Part shown: positions 22,945 through 32,885 of the stretch, in pieces
How the letters are laid out: each line of letters opens with the position of its first letter
How positions within the stretch are numbered: position 1 is the stretch's first letter
NCBI GenBank assembly: GCA_003439945.1
Contig: QVRM01001440.1
Coordinates: forward strand, 310,001 to 374,000
DNA length: 64,000 nucleotides
Direction: 5' to 3'
Source: Dermanyssus gallinae
Lineage: Eukaryota; Arthropoda; Arachnida; Mesostigmata; Dermanyssidae
Made by a program: the position numbers and the translations under genes
The notes under the pieces: generated by a model
Seen by the model: the letters and a program-made list of their open reading frames with translations, nothing else
Databases searched by the model: none
Told to the model about the DNA's origin: nothing

Positions 22945-23165
22945 ACAATTTGTGTAAAGATATAACTATTACTGAAAGTGTGCAAAGAAGATTCTTAAGA
23001 AGATTCCGGAGAAGATGTGACCTCAGATCGAACGACATTGTTTTACCGCTCTTACTGAATGCACTTGTGACTACTGACAAACGAGTTCTAGTACCACATA
23101 TGGGTGCAAGCCTTATTTATAGCTTTTTAAAGTGCGGTCGAACAATCGCAGAAGCCAAATAATGG
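22945..23165 (+). pseudogene. non-LTR RT C-terminal relic
   Basis: The plus frame reads 'ITITESVQRRFLRRFRRR' with a short following stretch. It matches the (IE)xVQRRFxxR segment near the end of CR1/jockey-type RTs. About 70 codons, no catalytic part. Confidence 0.55.
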
Positions 23166-23811
23166 ATGTGTCCAGGATGCGTTGTAAGAACAGAGCACGT
23201 CAGTAATATTTACGCCTGCCGCGTGGCCTGGGATATTCGCATCAGAACGACTGCGCCGATCCCCCACCCTTTATTACGTGATTTAAGGAGTTTCTATTTT
23301 AATAAAAAAAATCTAGGCTGTGAGAGATAGATCGTCACGATTTTGCGTCTTACTCTTCTCCTTGGGCTAGTTCTATGAAATATCATGTACAATGTTATCG
23401 TGACGTTTATTTATTGTAAACTGTATGTGCGTGTTTTGTAATTCTGTGATTCTACGTTACTTAGTTTTAAAGATAAAGCATTGTAATATGCAGTCCCTTG
23501 AAAAGATCATGCTTAAAACTTGAATCCTCTGTCCGATAGCATTACCATACAACACTTTATGCTGACGACAGTGTTAAATACGACACGCTGGGCACTATTT
23601 GCCCTTAGAAATTAACTTGGAATTAAGACTGGAGTATGCTTCTGCATTGTTTATGCTATAAAGGTAAAGTTGGGATAAAGTGTGGGCTGAAATAATGAAG
23701 TCGAGATAAAGGTAACGTTTTGATTACCCTCAAATATTGTCTTCCTTTTTAAAATAGTTTTGATTTACATTGGCCGCTAGCATTTTAAGATCTGTGCTTC
23801 TTCTATTGCAG

Positions 23812-23992
23812 ATGGCTACCTTTTTCCAGCCTTTGAAGAACCGCCAAAAAGCGTTAAGATTTTCACCGACGTTATTGCAAAACCGTGGCCCTTGTATCTA
23901 CAGAAAAAATACAGTATTAACTGTGAGCTAATTGCTCGATTCGACAGTGGTAGCGACTTCTTTAATGAAACTGGAGATCGCGAGATTGACAA
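23812..23992 (+). CDS. CD36/SCARB-type scavenger receptor, exon 5
   Basis: Acceptor ttctattgcag, donor gtacgt. It completes the Asp codon and encodes 'DGYLFPAFEEPPKSVKIF' then 'SINCELIARFD', corresponding to DGxxFPPF...xxxxFxxDxCRxxxxxYE of the family. Its single Cys corresponds to human CD36 Cys272. NET is a potential glycosylation site. Two bases (aa) pass to exon 6. Confidence 0.9.
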
Positions 23993-24362
23993 GTACGTCT
24001 TTTATCTAAGAAAAATCTCCTTTAATAGTTAAAGATTAACTCCAGACAAAGTTTACACATTTAAATATCGCGTAATTTGCCGAAAAATACATGCGTTCTT
24101 TGTTCTCTAAATGTATTTATATAACCTTGTTATGTTAGCACTTCTGAGTGAAAAATTGCCCCTGCGCGAACATGTGGTTCCGGGTTATCTAACCTTTGTT
24201 TTTCGGTTGTTTAAGTTATATACAGGTAATTCCTTTACACGTATGACTTACAGCTCTGACAGTGAGTCATCAAAGCAGATTTTACTGTATCACTAGCAAT
24301 CTTTCTTACAAATCAGAAACTGCTAACTATCAGAGAGAGTTTTACACTCTGTTTTCATGCAG
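23993..24362. other. intron 5
   Basis: A 370-bp intron with nothing recognisable; the acceptor is ttttcatgcag. Confidence 0.7.
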
Positions 24363-24576
24363 TTGTTTATGCTCAGCGCCGACGCACCTGAGGGGGACGT
24401 TCGACGCCAGCCGGTGGATGGTAGAGTATAAGTCGGGCGATGTCTCAAAGACGTTTACAATGCCGGTTGTGCTTAGCTTGCCTCACTTTCTTCACGGGGA
24501 TCCTGCACTGCTAGCCAACGTCAGCGGTCTACATCCCGATGAAAAGAGGCACCGGTTCTACATTGACGTCCATGCA
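24363..24576 (+). CDS. CD36/SCARB-type scavenger receptor, exon 6 (LPHF box)
   Basis: Acceptor ttttcatgcag, donor gtaagc. The first base completes an Asn codon. The exon encodes 'CLCSAPTHLRGTFD', 'MPVVLSLPHFLHGDPALL' and 'VSGLHPDEKRH'. The run (xCxC ... G.xD ... GxPVxxSxPHFxxxDP ... V.GLxPxxxxH) is the most characteristic stretch of CD36/SCARB proteins. Two family Cys that normally lie between CxC and the LPHF box are absent here. NVS is a potential glycosylation site. The exon ends on a codon boundary. Confidence 0.93.
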
Positions 24577-25299
24577 GTAAGCTTGTCATACCGCTTAATC
24601 AATATTTGATTATACAGAACTCTCGTTAACGCATTTCATTTCCTACTACTGCGTGTGTCATTTCTTATCTGCTAGGTAATGCAATGCCTATTTCCTTGTT
24701 AGCTTGTTAGCTTCGCTCATTATTTCTAAAACTGGTGCTGAGTTGCCGCGCTGAAGGTTAACTGAACAACGCGGTATCAGGAAGTCTCGGTGGTCAAACT
24801 TCGTATGGGTCAAGCGGCGTCTAAATGTGTCGAGGAGCTGTAAGGTCGGTGGCCCTTCTCTCACTCACAAAGTCTTAAACGCGAGGGGGACTCAAAGGCG
24901 GTAGTTACCCGTAAAGTCGCATACTTGCGCATCTTGATCAGCTTCCGTCGCGACCTGTCTAGAATGGGTAGCACAGCGCCCGATGATAAGTAATCTCAGG
25001 TATCGACATAGAACAACAGATCCAGATAGACGCTTTTGCGCCATGGAAGAAGAATGACTTTGCACAACATAGGTTGCATTCATAACTTTAACAGTTTAGT
25101 TATAATATTACTATTATAAATAAACGCTATTTCTACACTAGCTCAAATTGTATGTACACGCATATAGTAGCAAAGGATTAATGAGCCCAAACTGAAACTA
25201 GCTTTTCACTTTCCAGCACCATTGAAACGCCGACACAACACTTACGAGCGCCGTTTTCGGTGTCCTATACAGACATTACCTCTACGTTTAGTTTGAGCA

Positions 25300-25680
25300 A
25301 GATTGTCGCATAAACAGATCTCTAATATGTCGACACAAAGTGACAAGCGTCAGTACTCTACCTTCTGCATCTTGCTATTGCTTGCTACGTTAAAGCGCAA
25401 GTATGACGGAACGCCCGCTGGAAATGACCAGAGTGGTTACGAGTATTTTAAGGCTGCGGCCTTGGAAATTGTCCCTGTTTTCACGCTGATGTACAACACG
25501 TGCCTTGGGCAAGGTGCGCTTCTTAACCGGTGGAGGAAAAGCCTTCTGCAGCCAATTTTTAAGGAAAACAAAGCATGAAAAGTACCGCGGTACAGCACTA
25601 GCCAGTGCAAAATTTATACATCGTTTTTTTTAGGAAAAGACCCTTCCTAGAATGGAATCTATTTCAAAGATTTACTAGCA
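25300..25680 (+). mobile_element. non-LTR RT fragment (fingers region)
   Basis: The plus-strand frame reads 'KRKYDGTPAGNDQ', 'EIVPVFTLMYNTCLGQG' and 'RWRKSLLQPIFKE'. After a stop comes 'YRGTALASAKFIH'. This is the order of an RT N-terminal/fingers region (xxPGxDxxxxxxxK...LxxxFNxxLxxGxxPxxWxxxxLxPIxK...YRGIxL). The palm is missing. It is related to 15790-16330. Confidence 0.7.
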
Positions 25681-26099
25681 GTGCAAGATGGGTGTCTTAA
25701 AATATTTAACATCCGAATATAATTATACCATACATCAGGTCTGTCTATTTCGCCGATTTCGTGGAAGTCTCCGTGAGGATGTGCTGTTTTTCTCCACCGA
25801 GTGCACTACCTCCAGTGATCTAACAGTAACTCCACGTTGTAGTCCATAATTACACTTGTTTAATCATTTATTAGTCTGATAAATTTGTCCTGAACTCTTT
25901 CAGTGGCATTTATATATATATTGAGTTGTTCTCAAACGGTGCAGACGTGTTCTTGTGTGGCTCTCGGAAAGTACCGCTAAATTCTAGAATTTTGCGTGGA
26001 AATCCATGTGCATAAGTGAGCATAACATCGTTGAGATCATCGAAGTCGATTAGCGTGAACATCTGTAGTGTGCCTCGGAACTAATTCATTAGAAGCAGT

Positions 26100-26700
26100 G
26101 TCAACTTAAATAGTCATCATCATTACTCACCTCTACCTGCATCATCTTCACTTCTCACCACTATCTTCGTAGCTTTATTACTATCTCGTATCCAGCATCA
26201 CCCTACTATCATTACCTTCATTATTGCCAGCTTCGAGTTTACTAAAAGTAAAGTTTTTGGGCTGACCCTCAGCCAAGATTTAACGTCCACGGAACTGTTT
26301 TTCACATTGCTTCATAGACGGACCCCCATAAATACAAATGTGCAGCGGTGGGGTTCGAACCCGCGCACCTATGTGTCTCCTCCGGTTGCGAGGCGGAGAC
26401 TTAATCCACTACGCCACCGGGCTCAACAGCTTCGAGTTTACTAGCATCCTCACATCTACCGTTAACCTCATTGAAACCACCCCATCCGTCATCATTATCA
26501 GCATCATCGTGTGTTACAGGCCTTATTATACTCACCATCAGCAGCATCATCATCTTATTTTCTCTTCATCAGCTCTACCTCACAATTACCTCAGTCTACT
26601 CACTATCGCCAGTTATCATCACGACTCTCATCACCGACGCCGCCGTTGTCACTACCTCCCCTTCGGATACCACCACCACGGTTTCAAATCGAACGCGAAC
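26100..26700. repeat. low-complexity TCA/CAT-rich stretch around the SINE
   Basis: Irregular tcatcat, ccacca and cttcatc runs at about 26110-26230 and 26445-26690, split by the SINE at 26245-26426. Open frames here simply translate the low-complexity bias. Confidence 0.75.
26245..26426 (-). repeat. tRNA-derived SINE with 17-bp target-site duplication
   Basis: Minus-strand reading: the head starts gagcccggtggcgtagtgg (box A-like) and a canonical box B ggttcgaacccc lies about 75 bp further in. A non-tRNA body ('catttgtatttatggggg', 'ggctgagggtcagccc') and a short A/T tail follow. A perfect 17-bp duplication flanks it: cagcttcgagtttacta at 26228-26244 and 26427-26443. This is the best-preserved of four copies in the window. 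Confidence 0.9.
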
Positions 26701-26778
26701 TTACAGTTCAGCCTGACACTGCATGGTAAATAAACGGTATCTTGTTTGTAAACAGGCGCGGCACAGCAGTAGCTAGCT

Positions 26779-28296
26779 ATGTCGGTGCAACGGACGCCAA
26801 CAAAAGAGCAGATCGTGCAACGTGACAAACCTGCGTACGTGCAAGTGGAAAGAGCTGCGGATGAACGCGTTGCTGAATCAATCAGCGATGCGGGCGGTCC
26901 GGCTCACCGTCCAAAGGCGGGATGTGAGAAACGTGCCGCTTCGAGTCCTGTGGAAGACTCCCGCAGCAAGGATATGCATGTTTCGCAGGCTTTTGTTGAA
27001 ACCACTAGCGAGACAACCGGTGGCGTCCAAGACGGTGAAGAGATACCGGACGAAGCGGGGTTTACAACGGTAACCCGGTCCAGGCGATCTCGTGCGCCGA
27101 AAGTTGTCGTGGCAAAGCAAGAAGCAGTAATATTTTCGTCGGAAGACAATTCCCTGGAGCTCCATTTTAATGATGTTTGCGACTTTATCGCTAAACACAT
27201 CAAAGGAAAGATGGAAGAACCCCGTTTCACAAGGAGTGGGGAACTTCTAATTGTTGTTGAGGCCGAAGAGAATAGAGCTACGCTACTATCGCTGCAGGAG
27301 TTAGCCAACATAAAGGTGTCGGCGAGGATCAGTGGAGGGCGATCCACAGTAAAGGGAAAAATATCTGGTGTGAATCCATCAATATCGGAGGCTACAATAT
27401 CGGCTGCTCTGAAGCCTTTTGGGGTTTCCGAAGCGATAAGGGTGAAAACTAAAGACGCGAAGACAAATATTGTATCGACCACTGAGCAAGTTATTCTGAC
27501 TTTCGCGGGTGGAGATTTTCCAGCAGAGGTTCGGTTAGGGTTGAAACGGCACGGCGTTGTCTTATATCGAGAGCCCATGCAATGCTTTAAGTGTTATAGC
27601 ATGGATCACTTTGCAGCAAACTGCAAACTTTCTACACCGAGATGCAGAAGGTGTGGTTCTACGGAGCACCTGAGGAAGGATTGCAAGGCCAAGGCTCGAT
27701 GCAGTCTGTGTTTTGGTGAACATGAAGCCACTTGGGGCTCATGTCCACATAGGCTGAAGCGTGCATTCTAAGGGAGAGTCCTGTTACAAAAATCGTCTCA
27801 AAACAGCATCATCAAGCGCTTAGATGCCCCGCTGGTACCACTCTGCACGCCTGTGGGCCACATACAGGCCTCTGACAACTTCTCAAGGCGCACTTGGTCT
27901 TCCGTAGTAAGAAACGGAATCAAGATAAACGAGGCAGCGCTCAAACCTCAACGACTTGAACCAGAACGGGACCCAGGAGCAACAAGTGCCCCACTTAAAA
28001 TGATCGGACATAAACTGAGTGACCAGCAAGTGCCGCTACCGAGAGTGGAGGATATAGTGCAACAGGTGATTGCGACGATTATGCCGAGGTTAACGGATAT
28101 CATCGTGCAGACGGTGGCAAGGGCCATTCAGGAAGCTATTCCGAGCATTCTGGGAGGACTGATGGGCGCCCCGTTAGCTCCCTCACCTATGCTGCAACAA
28201 TCCACGACCATTAACGCTGATAGCACCCAACCTACACGGGCGAACAGAAGCGCAGATCATGTATTGTCATCTTCATCACGTCCCAAATCGACCTGA
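26779..28296 (+). pseudogene. ORF1 gag-type protein with three zinc knuckles, one in-frame stop
   Basis: A single frame of 506 codons is interrupted only by TAA at 27769. The charged N-terminal 120 residues look disordered. A middle domain (about residues 130-260) contains 'STVKGKISGVNPSISEATI'. The knuckles follow: CFKCYSMDHFAANC, CRRCGSTEHLRKDC and CSLCFGEHEATWGSC (residues about 275-325). These are CCHC motifs that bind element RNA in gag-like ORF1 proteins. The remaining 170 residues after the stop include 'RRTWSSVVRNGIKI' and an amphipathic helix-rich tail. A homologous minus-strand ORF1 lies at 6490-9960 and has sense codons at the place of the stop. Confidence 0.85.
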
Positions 28297-28311
28297 CTTC
28301 TGAAGACAACA

Positions 28312-31153
28312 GTGAGCAGGCCGCACGCGTGCGAGAACCAGCAGATACAGCAAGATAATATTAAGTTCGGAGACGTAGTGAATGCAGGTATTCAGATAGT
28401 GATGTGGAATTGCGAGGGGAGGGGGGGTGTTAGATTTGCTCGGGGACGATGCATACAAAGGGGTAGACGTTCTAATTTTGACGGAGACCTATGCACGAGA
28501 GCAGTTTGATATTCGGGGATTCTATGGATACCATGCGCTGGCATTGTGTAAAACGGGTCCGGGTAGGCCGAGCGGGGGGTATCGATTTTTGTTAGACCGA
28601 CGGTGGGAGAAATGAGCGTGGGGATAGTAGCAGAAAATCTAATCGCAGTCATGTCACCTAAACTAGAACTAGTGGCTACCTATGTACAACCGGCGGGGAC
28701 GGAGTCCACAGAGACGATGGTCGAGCGCCTCTTGCTGGGGATAGAAGCGCTACCGCGGAAGGCTCCGATGATCATAGGAGGGGATTTTAACGCGAGATTA
28801 GACAGGATTGACTCGGAACGAACGGTGGCCTTGCTAGACGTACTGGAGGAGATCGGCTGTTGGGTAGTTAACAGGGCAAATATGTGCACATATGAATGCC
28901 ACTCCGGGACATCAGTTATTGATATATTTGCAACCGATATAGACAGAAAGGACATACTATTTACAGGGGACGACAATCCTTTACAGGAAGGTGCGGGACT
29001 CAGAAAACATATACCTATGGGTATCCGTGTAAAAATTAGAGGCAGTGTTCAAGAACGAGGGAAGAGGGAAGGATCAGGGAGAAAGCTTAGCGGCAACCTC
29101 CTACTACAAGGACTTAGCGGGGTACTTCCGGTGCCAGGGGTAATCCAGGTAGATTCCTATGAACGCAGTCTAGTAGGCTTATTGAGGTCTGCGATGCTGC
29201 CGCCACAGGAGAGAAGCGGAAGACCCTGGTTTAATGAAAGGTGCAGGGCAGCCAAGCAAGCTAGTAAGCTGACGCGAGAATATGTAAAGACCGTTCCGTT
29301 AATGAGGCCGTTGGCAGCGTTGGTTAAACGGCTGGTTAGGAAAGCGTATAAGGAGGAGAAGAAAAAGCATTGGGAAAAAAATAGAGTGGGTAGCAATAAG
29401 GGAGGCTGACGAACGTCCACATACATGGCTGAAACGAAAGGGGAGAAGACAGTGTTTCGTAGAGACGGGTAGGTTAGTTGAACATTTTAGGCGAATATTG
29501 GCCGGGGCGGACACAACTCCGAAAGCGCCGCTAGAATACAAAGGCCCGTGGGATCAGACAACGGAAGAAGCGAGGGTTTGGATAGGGAGGGAAATCTCAC
29601 TTAGGGAAGTGATAGAAGCAATAGACAGAGCACCACGGGGCAAAGCGCACGGGAAAGACTTGATAAGGAATGAACACATGAGAGATACCCTAATTCTCGC
29701 ACCTTGCTGGCAAGCTTTATTCAATGAATGTTTAAACAAGGGGCAAATTCCAGAGGCCTGGAGGAAAGCGACTTTAATAGTCATTCCAAAAGGAAAGGGA
29801 GTAGAAACTGAACCAGATGCTTGGAGGGGAATAGCAATAAAAAGCTGTCCGTATAAAATATTCTCGGGAATATTAGCTAGAAGACTGGGGTCATTCTTGG
29901 AGGAGCGGGGGGTAATACCGGAGGAGCAGCATGGATTTAGGAAAGGAAAATCAACTTACTCAGCAATTCGGGAGCTGCTAGGAGCAATCTGGGAAACGCT
30001 GTCTAGGCCAAGAAGTTGTATATATGCGGTGTTTGTAGATTTAAAGGCAGCGTTTGACATAGCACCAAGGAATAAAATAGTTGAAGAGCTGGCAAAATCG
30101 GGAGTGCCAGGAGCAGTTCTGAGGTTACTTATTAATATGTTAAAGCAGAACACGGTGCAGATTGATAACCGGGTCGGTATTGCGGGAGAAGTGGCTCAAA
30201 CCACAGGCGTCGCACAGGGCGATGAACTGAGCCCATTGCTGTTTTCCGTACTTTTGGGTGGACAACCAGAGTGGATAAGGGCGGGCTGGACCCAAGAGTG
30301 GGCCAGAATCTTACTGTACGCTGATGATGTGGTCATCTTTGGTGGCAGCCTTTTCAGCGTGAAACAAGCCATGAATCGACTAGTTACACTCATGGATGAG
30401 AAGGGCTTGAAGGTTAACTGGGGAAAGACAGTAGCTATGAAATTCCGAAGGGGCGGCCGTATGGCCAGGGGTGACGTGATCCAAGTCAGGGGAACAGAAA
30501 TTAAATTTGTAAACAAATTTACATACCTAGGCATAACCTTGTCAACAAGCGGTAGCAGTTTTCGATTACACATCCAGGAGAGGGTCAGGAAGGCCACCAT
30601 CGCAGCTGTGGCAATTAAATGGCCACATATGCTTTCAGTTCATGCAGCATTGTTCTTTTCGGGATACAGATAGCACCCATAGCCACATACGGCAAAGTTG
30701 GGAGTAGGCGAATTGCGTTTAATTGATAGGGTGAGGTTTTTCTTTTTAAAGAGGGTTTTTGCGCTTTCGAATACATGCAGGAATAAAATTGTTCACGTTT
30801 TGGAGGGTGGCCCGCTGCTGACGGAAGAATTACAAAAACGATTTAATCTGAAGAAAACGTGCGCCTTTGAAGTTTATATGCGAAACTGGGAAACCAAAAT
30901 TAGTGAGGTGGACATAGGTATTTATGGAACAGCAGCAATGACGAGCACTGAATGGCGGGGTAGCGGTGTAATAGATCGACATCTAACGACGGCCTTTGCA
31001 GCTCACGGATTTCATCACGTTCTGTGCAACGTGGAGGGTTTTCATGAACCACAGGATGAATGTCAATGCAAACAATGCTGGAGCAAATGTGATCGATACC
31101 ACGCCGCGGTATGCCCGGCGGTTAGGTCTATAGCAGAACTAGCAAAACGCTAG
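28312..31153 (+). pseudogene. ORF2: endonuclease, reverse transcriptase, C-terminal zinc cluster (frameshifted)
   Basis: The endonuclease starts 'IVMWNCEGRGG' (catalytic Asn). It shifts frame in the G-run near 28430, continues with 'VLILTETYA' (catalytic Glu) to about 28600, then shifts again and reads 'IIGGDFNARLD'. Near 29005 the usual SDH is RKH. A further shift near the A-run at 29377 leads to the RT: 'GKAHGKDLIRN'-type fingers, motif A 'FVDLKAAFDIA', motif B 'GVAQGDELSPLLF', motif C 'LLYADDVVIFG', motif D 'GLKVNWGKTVAM' and thumb 'FTYLGITLS'. At about 30660 the frame shifts, then returns by 30698. The C terminus ends with CQCKQCWSKCDRYHAAVC. Catalytic YADD is intact but the protein cannot be made as one chain. 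Confidence 0.85.
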
Positions 31154-31246
31154 ATTGTTGGCGTCTCGAAACATTTTGATGTAACATAAACACATTTACC
31201 CAGTTTGGGTGTTAATAAAACAAATACATTTATATATATATATATA

Positions 31247-31446
31247 AAGTGTTTTGCAAAAAATTAGCAACTCATGTTTTTTTGTGATAATTTCGGCTTG
31301 GTTTATTTGAATGGCTTGAAGTTTTAAGCGCATGATGTACATGACGAAACATGAGTATAGTGTTGATTTCATTGCAATCTCAACATCGGCTCATACAAAA
31401 AATAAAAAAGTGTGAAAAAACAGTGTTGCAAAATATTAGCAACAAT
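31247..31446 (+). repeat. left TIR of Tc1 element with outer and inner direct repeats
   Basis: Outer motif at 31247-31271, inner motif at 31421-31443, same orientation. Both contain ttgcaaaa(a/t)attagcaac and probably represent transposase binding sites. Confidence 0.9.
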
Positions 31447-31512
31447 AGCGCCTTACAGCGTATTCGATTCTTAGCAGGGCTGTATGACTCATTTGAAACT
31501 ACATATTTTATT

Positions 31513-32508
31513 CTAGAAACGGGTTTTTCGTCCCTTCTTCTGAATCAAATCGTAAACTCGGTCTTTCATGGAGTTAATGAGCTGTTGTAAGTACGAAAGT
31601 GGAATATTAGTCCATGCTTGCTGGACAGCTTCTTTGAGGTCCGACAAATGATTATATTGTCGACCATTTGCGTAAATCTGCTTTACCAAATGTCCCCAAA
31701 GATTTTCAATAGGATTCAGGTCTGGACTTAATGCCGGCCAGTCAAAAAGTGGCACTCCTTGTTCTTGAAAAAAGGCTATAGTGCTAGCCGAGGTATAAAA
31801 CGTGGCGTTGTCTTGTTGAAAAACTGCGTCAGGTCCCCCAATTCTTCTGAAGTGGGCTTCTAACTGGGAACCGACAATGCGCTGGTACATGTCAGAATTG
31901 TTTCGGCCCACAATCTCGACTAGATCAGACTTCCCATTATATCCAAACGCGCCCCAATATTTCACAGAGCCACCACCGGCCACACGTTTCGAGAACCATT
32001 TAGGTTCCTTCCGTAAGTCGTGCCAATAGTACTGACAGCCGTCAGGGCCATCGAGATTAAATTTATTTTCATCCGAGAAGACGATGTTTTTCCACTCGTT
32101 ATCCCAAGTTTGGTATCTATGCGAAAATTCACGCCGTGCGACAATGTGCTTCGGTTGCAGTCGCGGCATAAGCTTCCTTTTTGCGTATCGCACGTTTTTG
32201 TCAGAACTTAACACTCGGTACACTGTGGATCGGTGCACTGGCACTCCCAAAGTAGTCCTGATCCTGGAAGAAGACATTTGGTCATGAGTAGCCAACTGTA
32301 TGATCCTTCGCCGATCTCGAATAGTCAAAACTGGCTTACGCCCACTGTTAGATCTGCACCTTTGGTTCACTCCAGGGTGTAAGAACCTGCTGATGGTGCT
32401 CTTATGTCGTCCTAATCTGGTTGCTATAGCAGTTACTGTATGACCGAGCTCAGCATATGCCTCAATTCTTGTCTTTTCGTTATCCAAAAGATCCTTTGTA
32501 CGACCCAT
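31513..32508 (-). CDS. Tc1-type DD34E transposase, 331 aa, uninterrupted
   Basis: Cuts and pastes the surrounding transposon in the nucleus. An N-terminal paired-like helix-turn-helix region (residues about 1-110) includes 'LGRHKSTISRFL' and a GRPR-like hook 'NSGRKPV' (54-60). The DDE core has Asp146 in 'IVFSDENKFNLDG', Asp233 in 'VFQQDNATFYTS' and Glu268 in 'SPDLNPIENLWG', with exactly 34 residues between the second Asp and the Glu. The length is normal for Tc1 (about 340). The ATG at 32508 gives MGRTKDL, a plausible start directly before the HTH. No stops or frameshifts. One oddity: the block after QDNA is TFYTS where family members usually have a Pro and a His (QDNAPxHxx). Whether this tolerates activity is unknown. 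Confidence 0.93.
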   Translation of the reverse strand: MGRTKDLLDNEKTRIEAYAELGHTVTAIATRLGRHKSTISRFLHPGVNQRCRSNSGRKPVLTIRDRRRIIQLATHDQMSSSRIRTTLGVPVHRSTVYRVLSSDKNVRYAKRKLMPRLQPKHIVARREFSHRYQTWDNEWKNIVFSDENKFNLDGPDGCQYYWHDLRKEPKWFSKRVAGGGSVKYWGAFGYNGKSDLVEIVGRNNSDMYQRIVGSQLEAHFRRIGGPDAVFQQDNATFYTSASTIAFFQEQGVPLFDWPALSPDLNPIENLWGHLVKQIYANGRQYNHLSDLKEAVQQAWTNIPLSYLQQLINSMKDRVYDLIQKKGRKTRF

Positions 32509-32685
32509 GGTTTAAACATAAGATTCGTCGTTAGTTCGGAACAACGACTAAGCTGCAGAATATTTTGCAGCTATATAACGATTGATTTAGCTAGACACTA
32601 TTCCTGACATTTGATCCCTGGGATCGAATATTAGCTGTAGTATCGACTATCCTTTACAAACAAGAGCTGTGTTGTTAGCATGTTA

Positions 32686-32885
32686 TTGTTGCTAATATTT
32701 TGCAACACTGTTTTTTCACACTTTTTTATTTTTTGTATGAACCGATTTTGAGATTGCAATGAAATCAACACTGTACTCATGTTTCGTCATGTACATCATG
32801 CGCTTAAAATTTCAAGCCATTCAAATAAACCAAGCCGAAATTATCGCAAAAAAAACATGAGTTGCTAATTTTTTGCAACACACTT
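32686..32885 (-). repeat. right TIR of Tc1 element with outer and inner direct repeats
   Basis: Inner motif 32688-32710, outer motif 32861-32885, mirror images of the left arm. Differences from the left arm are a handful of substitutions. Confidence 0.9.

Larger units (their letters stand above)
21251..23811. other. intron 4
   Basis: Contains an unidentified 154-codon open frame (21849-22313, +), a near-perfect inverted repeat (22859-22940) and a small RT relic (22945-23165). The 154-codon frame has no motif I recognise and is flanked by stops; it may be chance or element-derived. Confidence 0.5.
26730..31246 (+). mobile_element. APE-type non-LTR retrotransposon, nearly full length
   Basis: A plus-strand element in intron 6 with ORF1 (26779-28296), ORF2 (about 28312-31153), a 3' UTR and a TA-rich tail that received the Tc1 transposon. 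ORF2 has endonuclease, RT and a C-terminal Cys/His cluster but no RNase H. It is defective through one stop in ORF1 and several frameshifts in ORF2, yet long frames persist, so it is younger than the other non-LTR copies. The 5' end is uncertain (about 26730). No target duplication was identified. The clade is uncertain. Confidence 0.85.
31247..32885 (-). mobile_element. Tc1-family DNA transposon, apparently intact, IR/DR type
   Basis: 1639 bp bounded by 200-bp terminal inverted repeats (31247-31446 and 32686-32885) and by TA on each side, the standard Tc1/mariner target duplication. Here the TA lies in an existing TA run. Each inverted repeat carries two direct copies of a ttgcaaaawattagcaac motif, one at the tip and one at the inner end. 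This is the IR/DR layout known from Sleeping Beauty-type elements. It encodes one uninterrupted transposase on the minus strand. It lies antisense within intron 6 of the CD36-like gene. Confidence 0.93.

Noticed and set aside
24892..25083. 63-codon minus-strand frame in intron 6
   Set aside because: No motif; length is within chance expectation.
26338..26733. 131-codon plus-strand frame rich in His, Ser and Thr
   Set aside because: It translates low-complexity TCA/CAT sequence and the antisense of a SINE.
32020..32287. Plus-strand frames within the Tc1 transposase region
   Set aside because: They are shadows of the intact minus-strand transposase.
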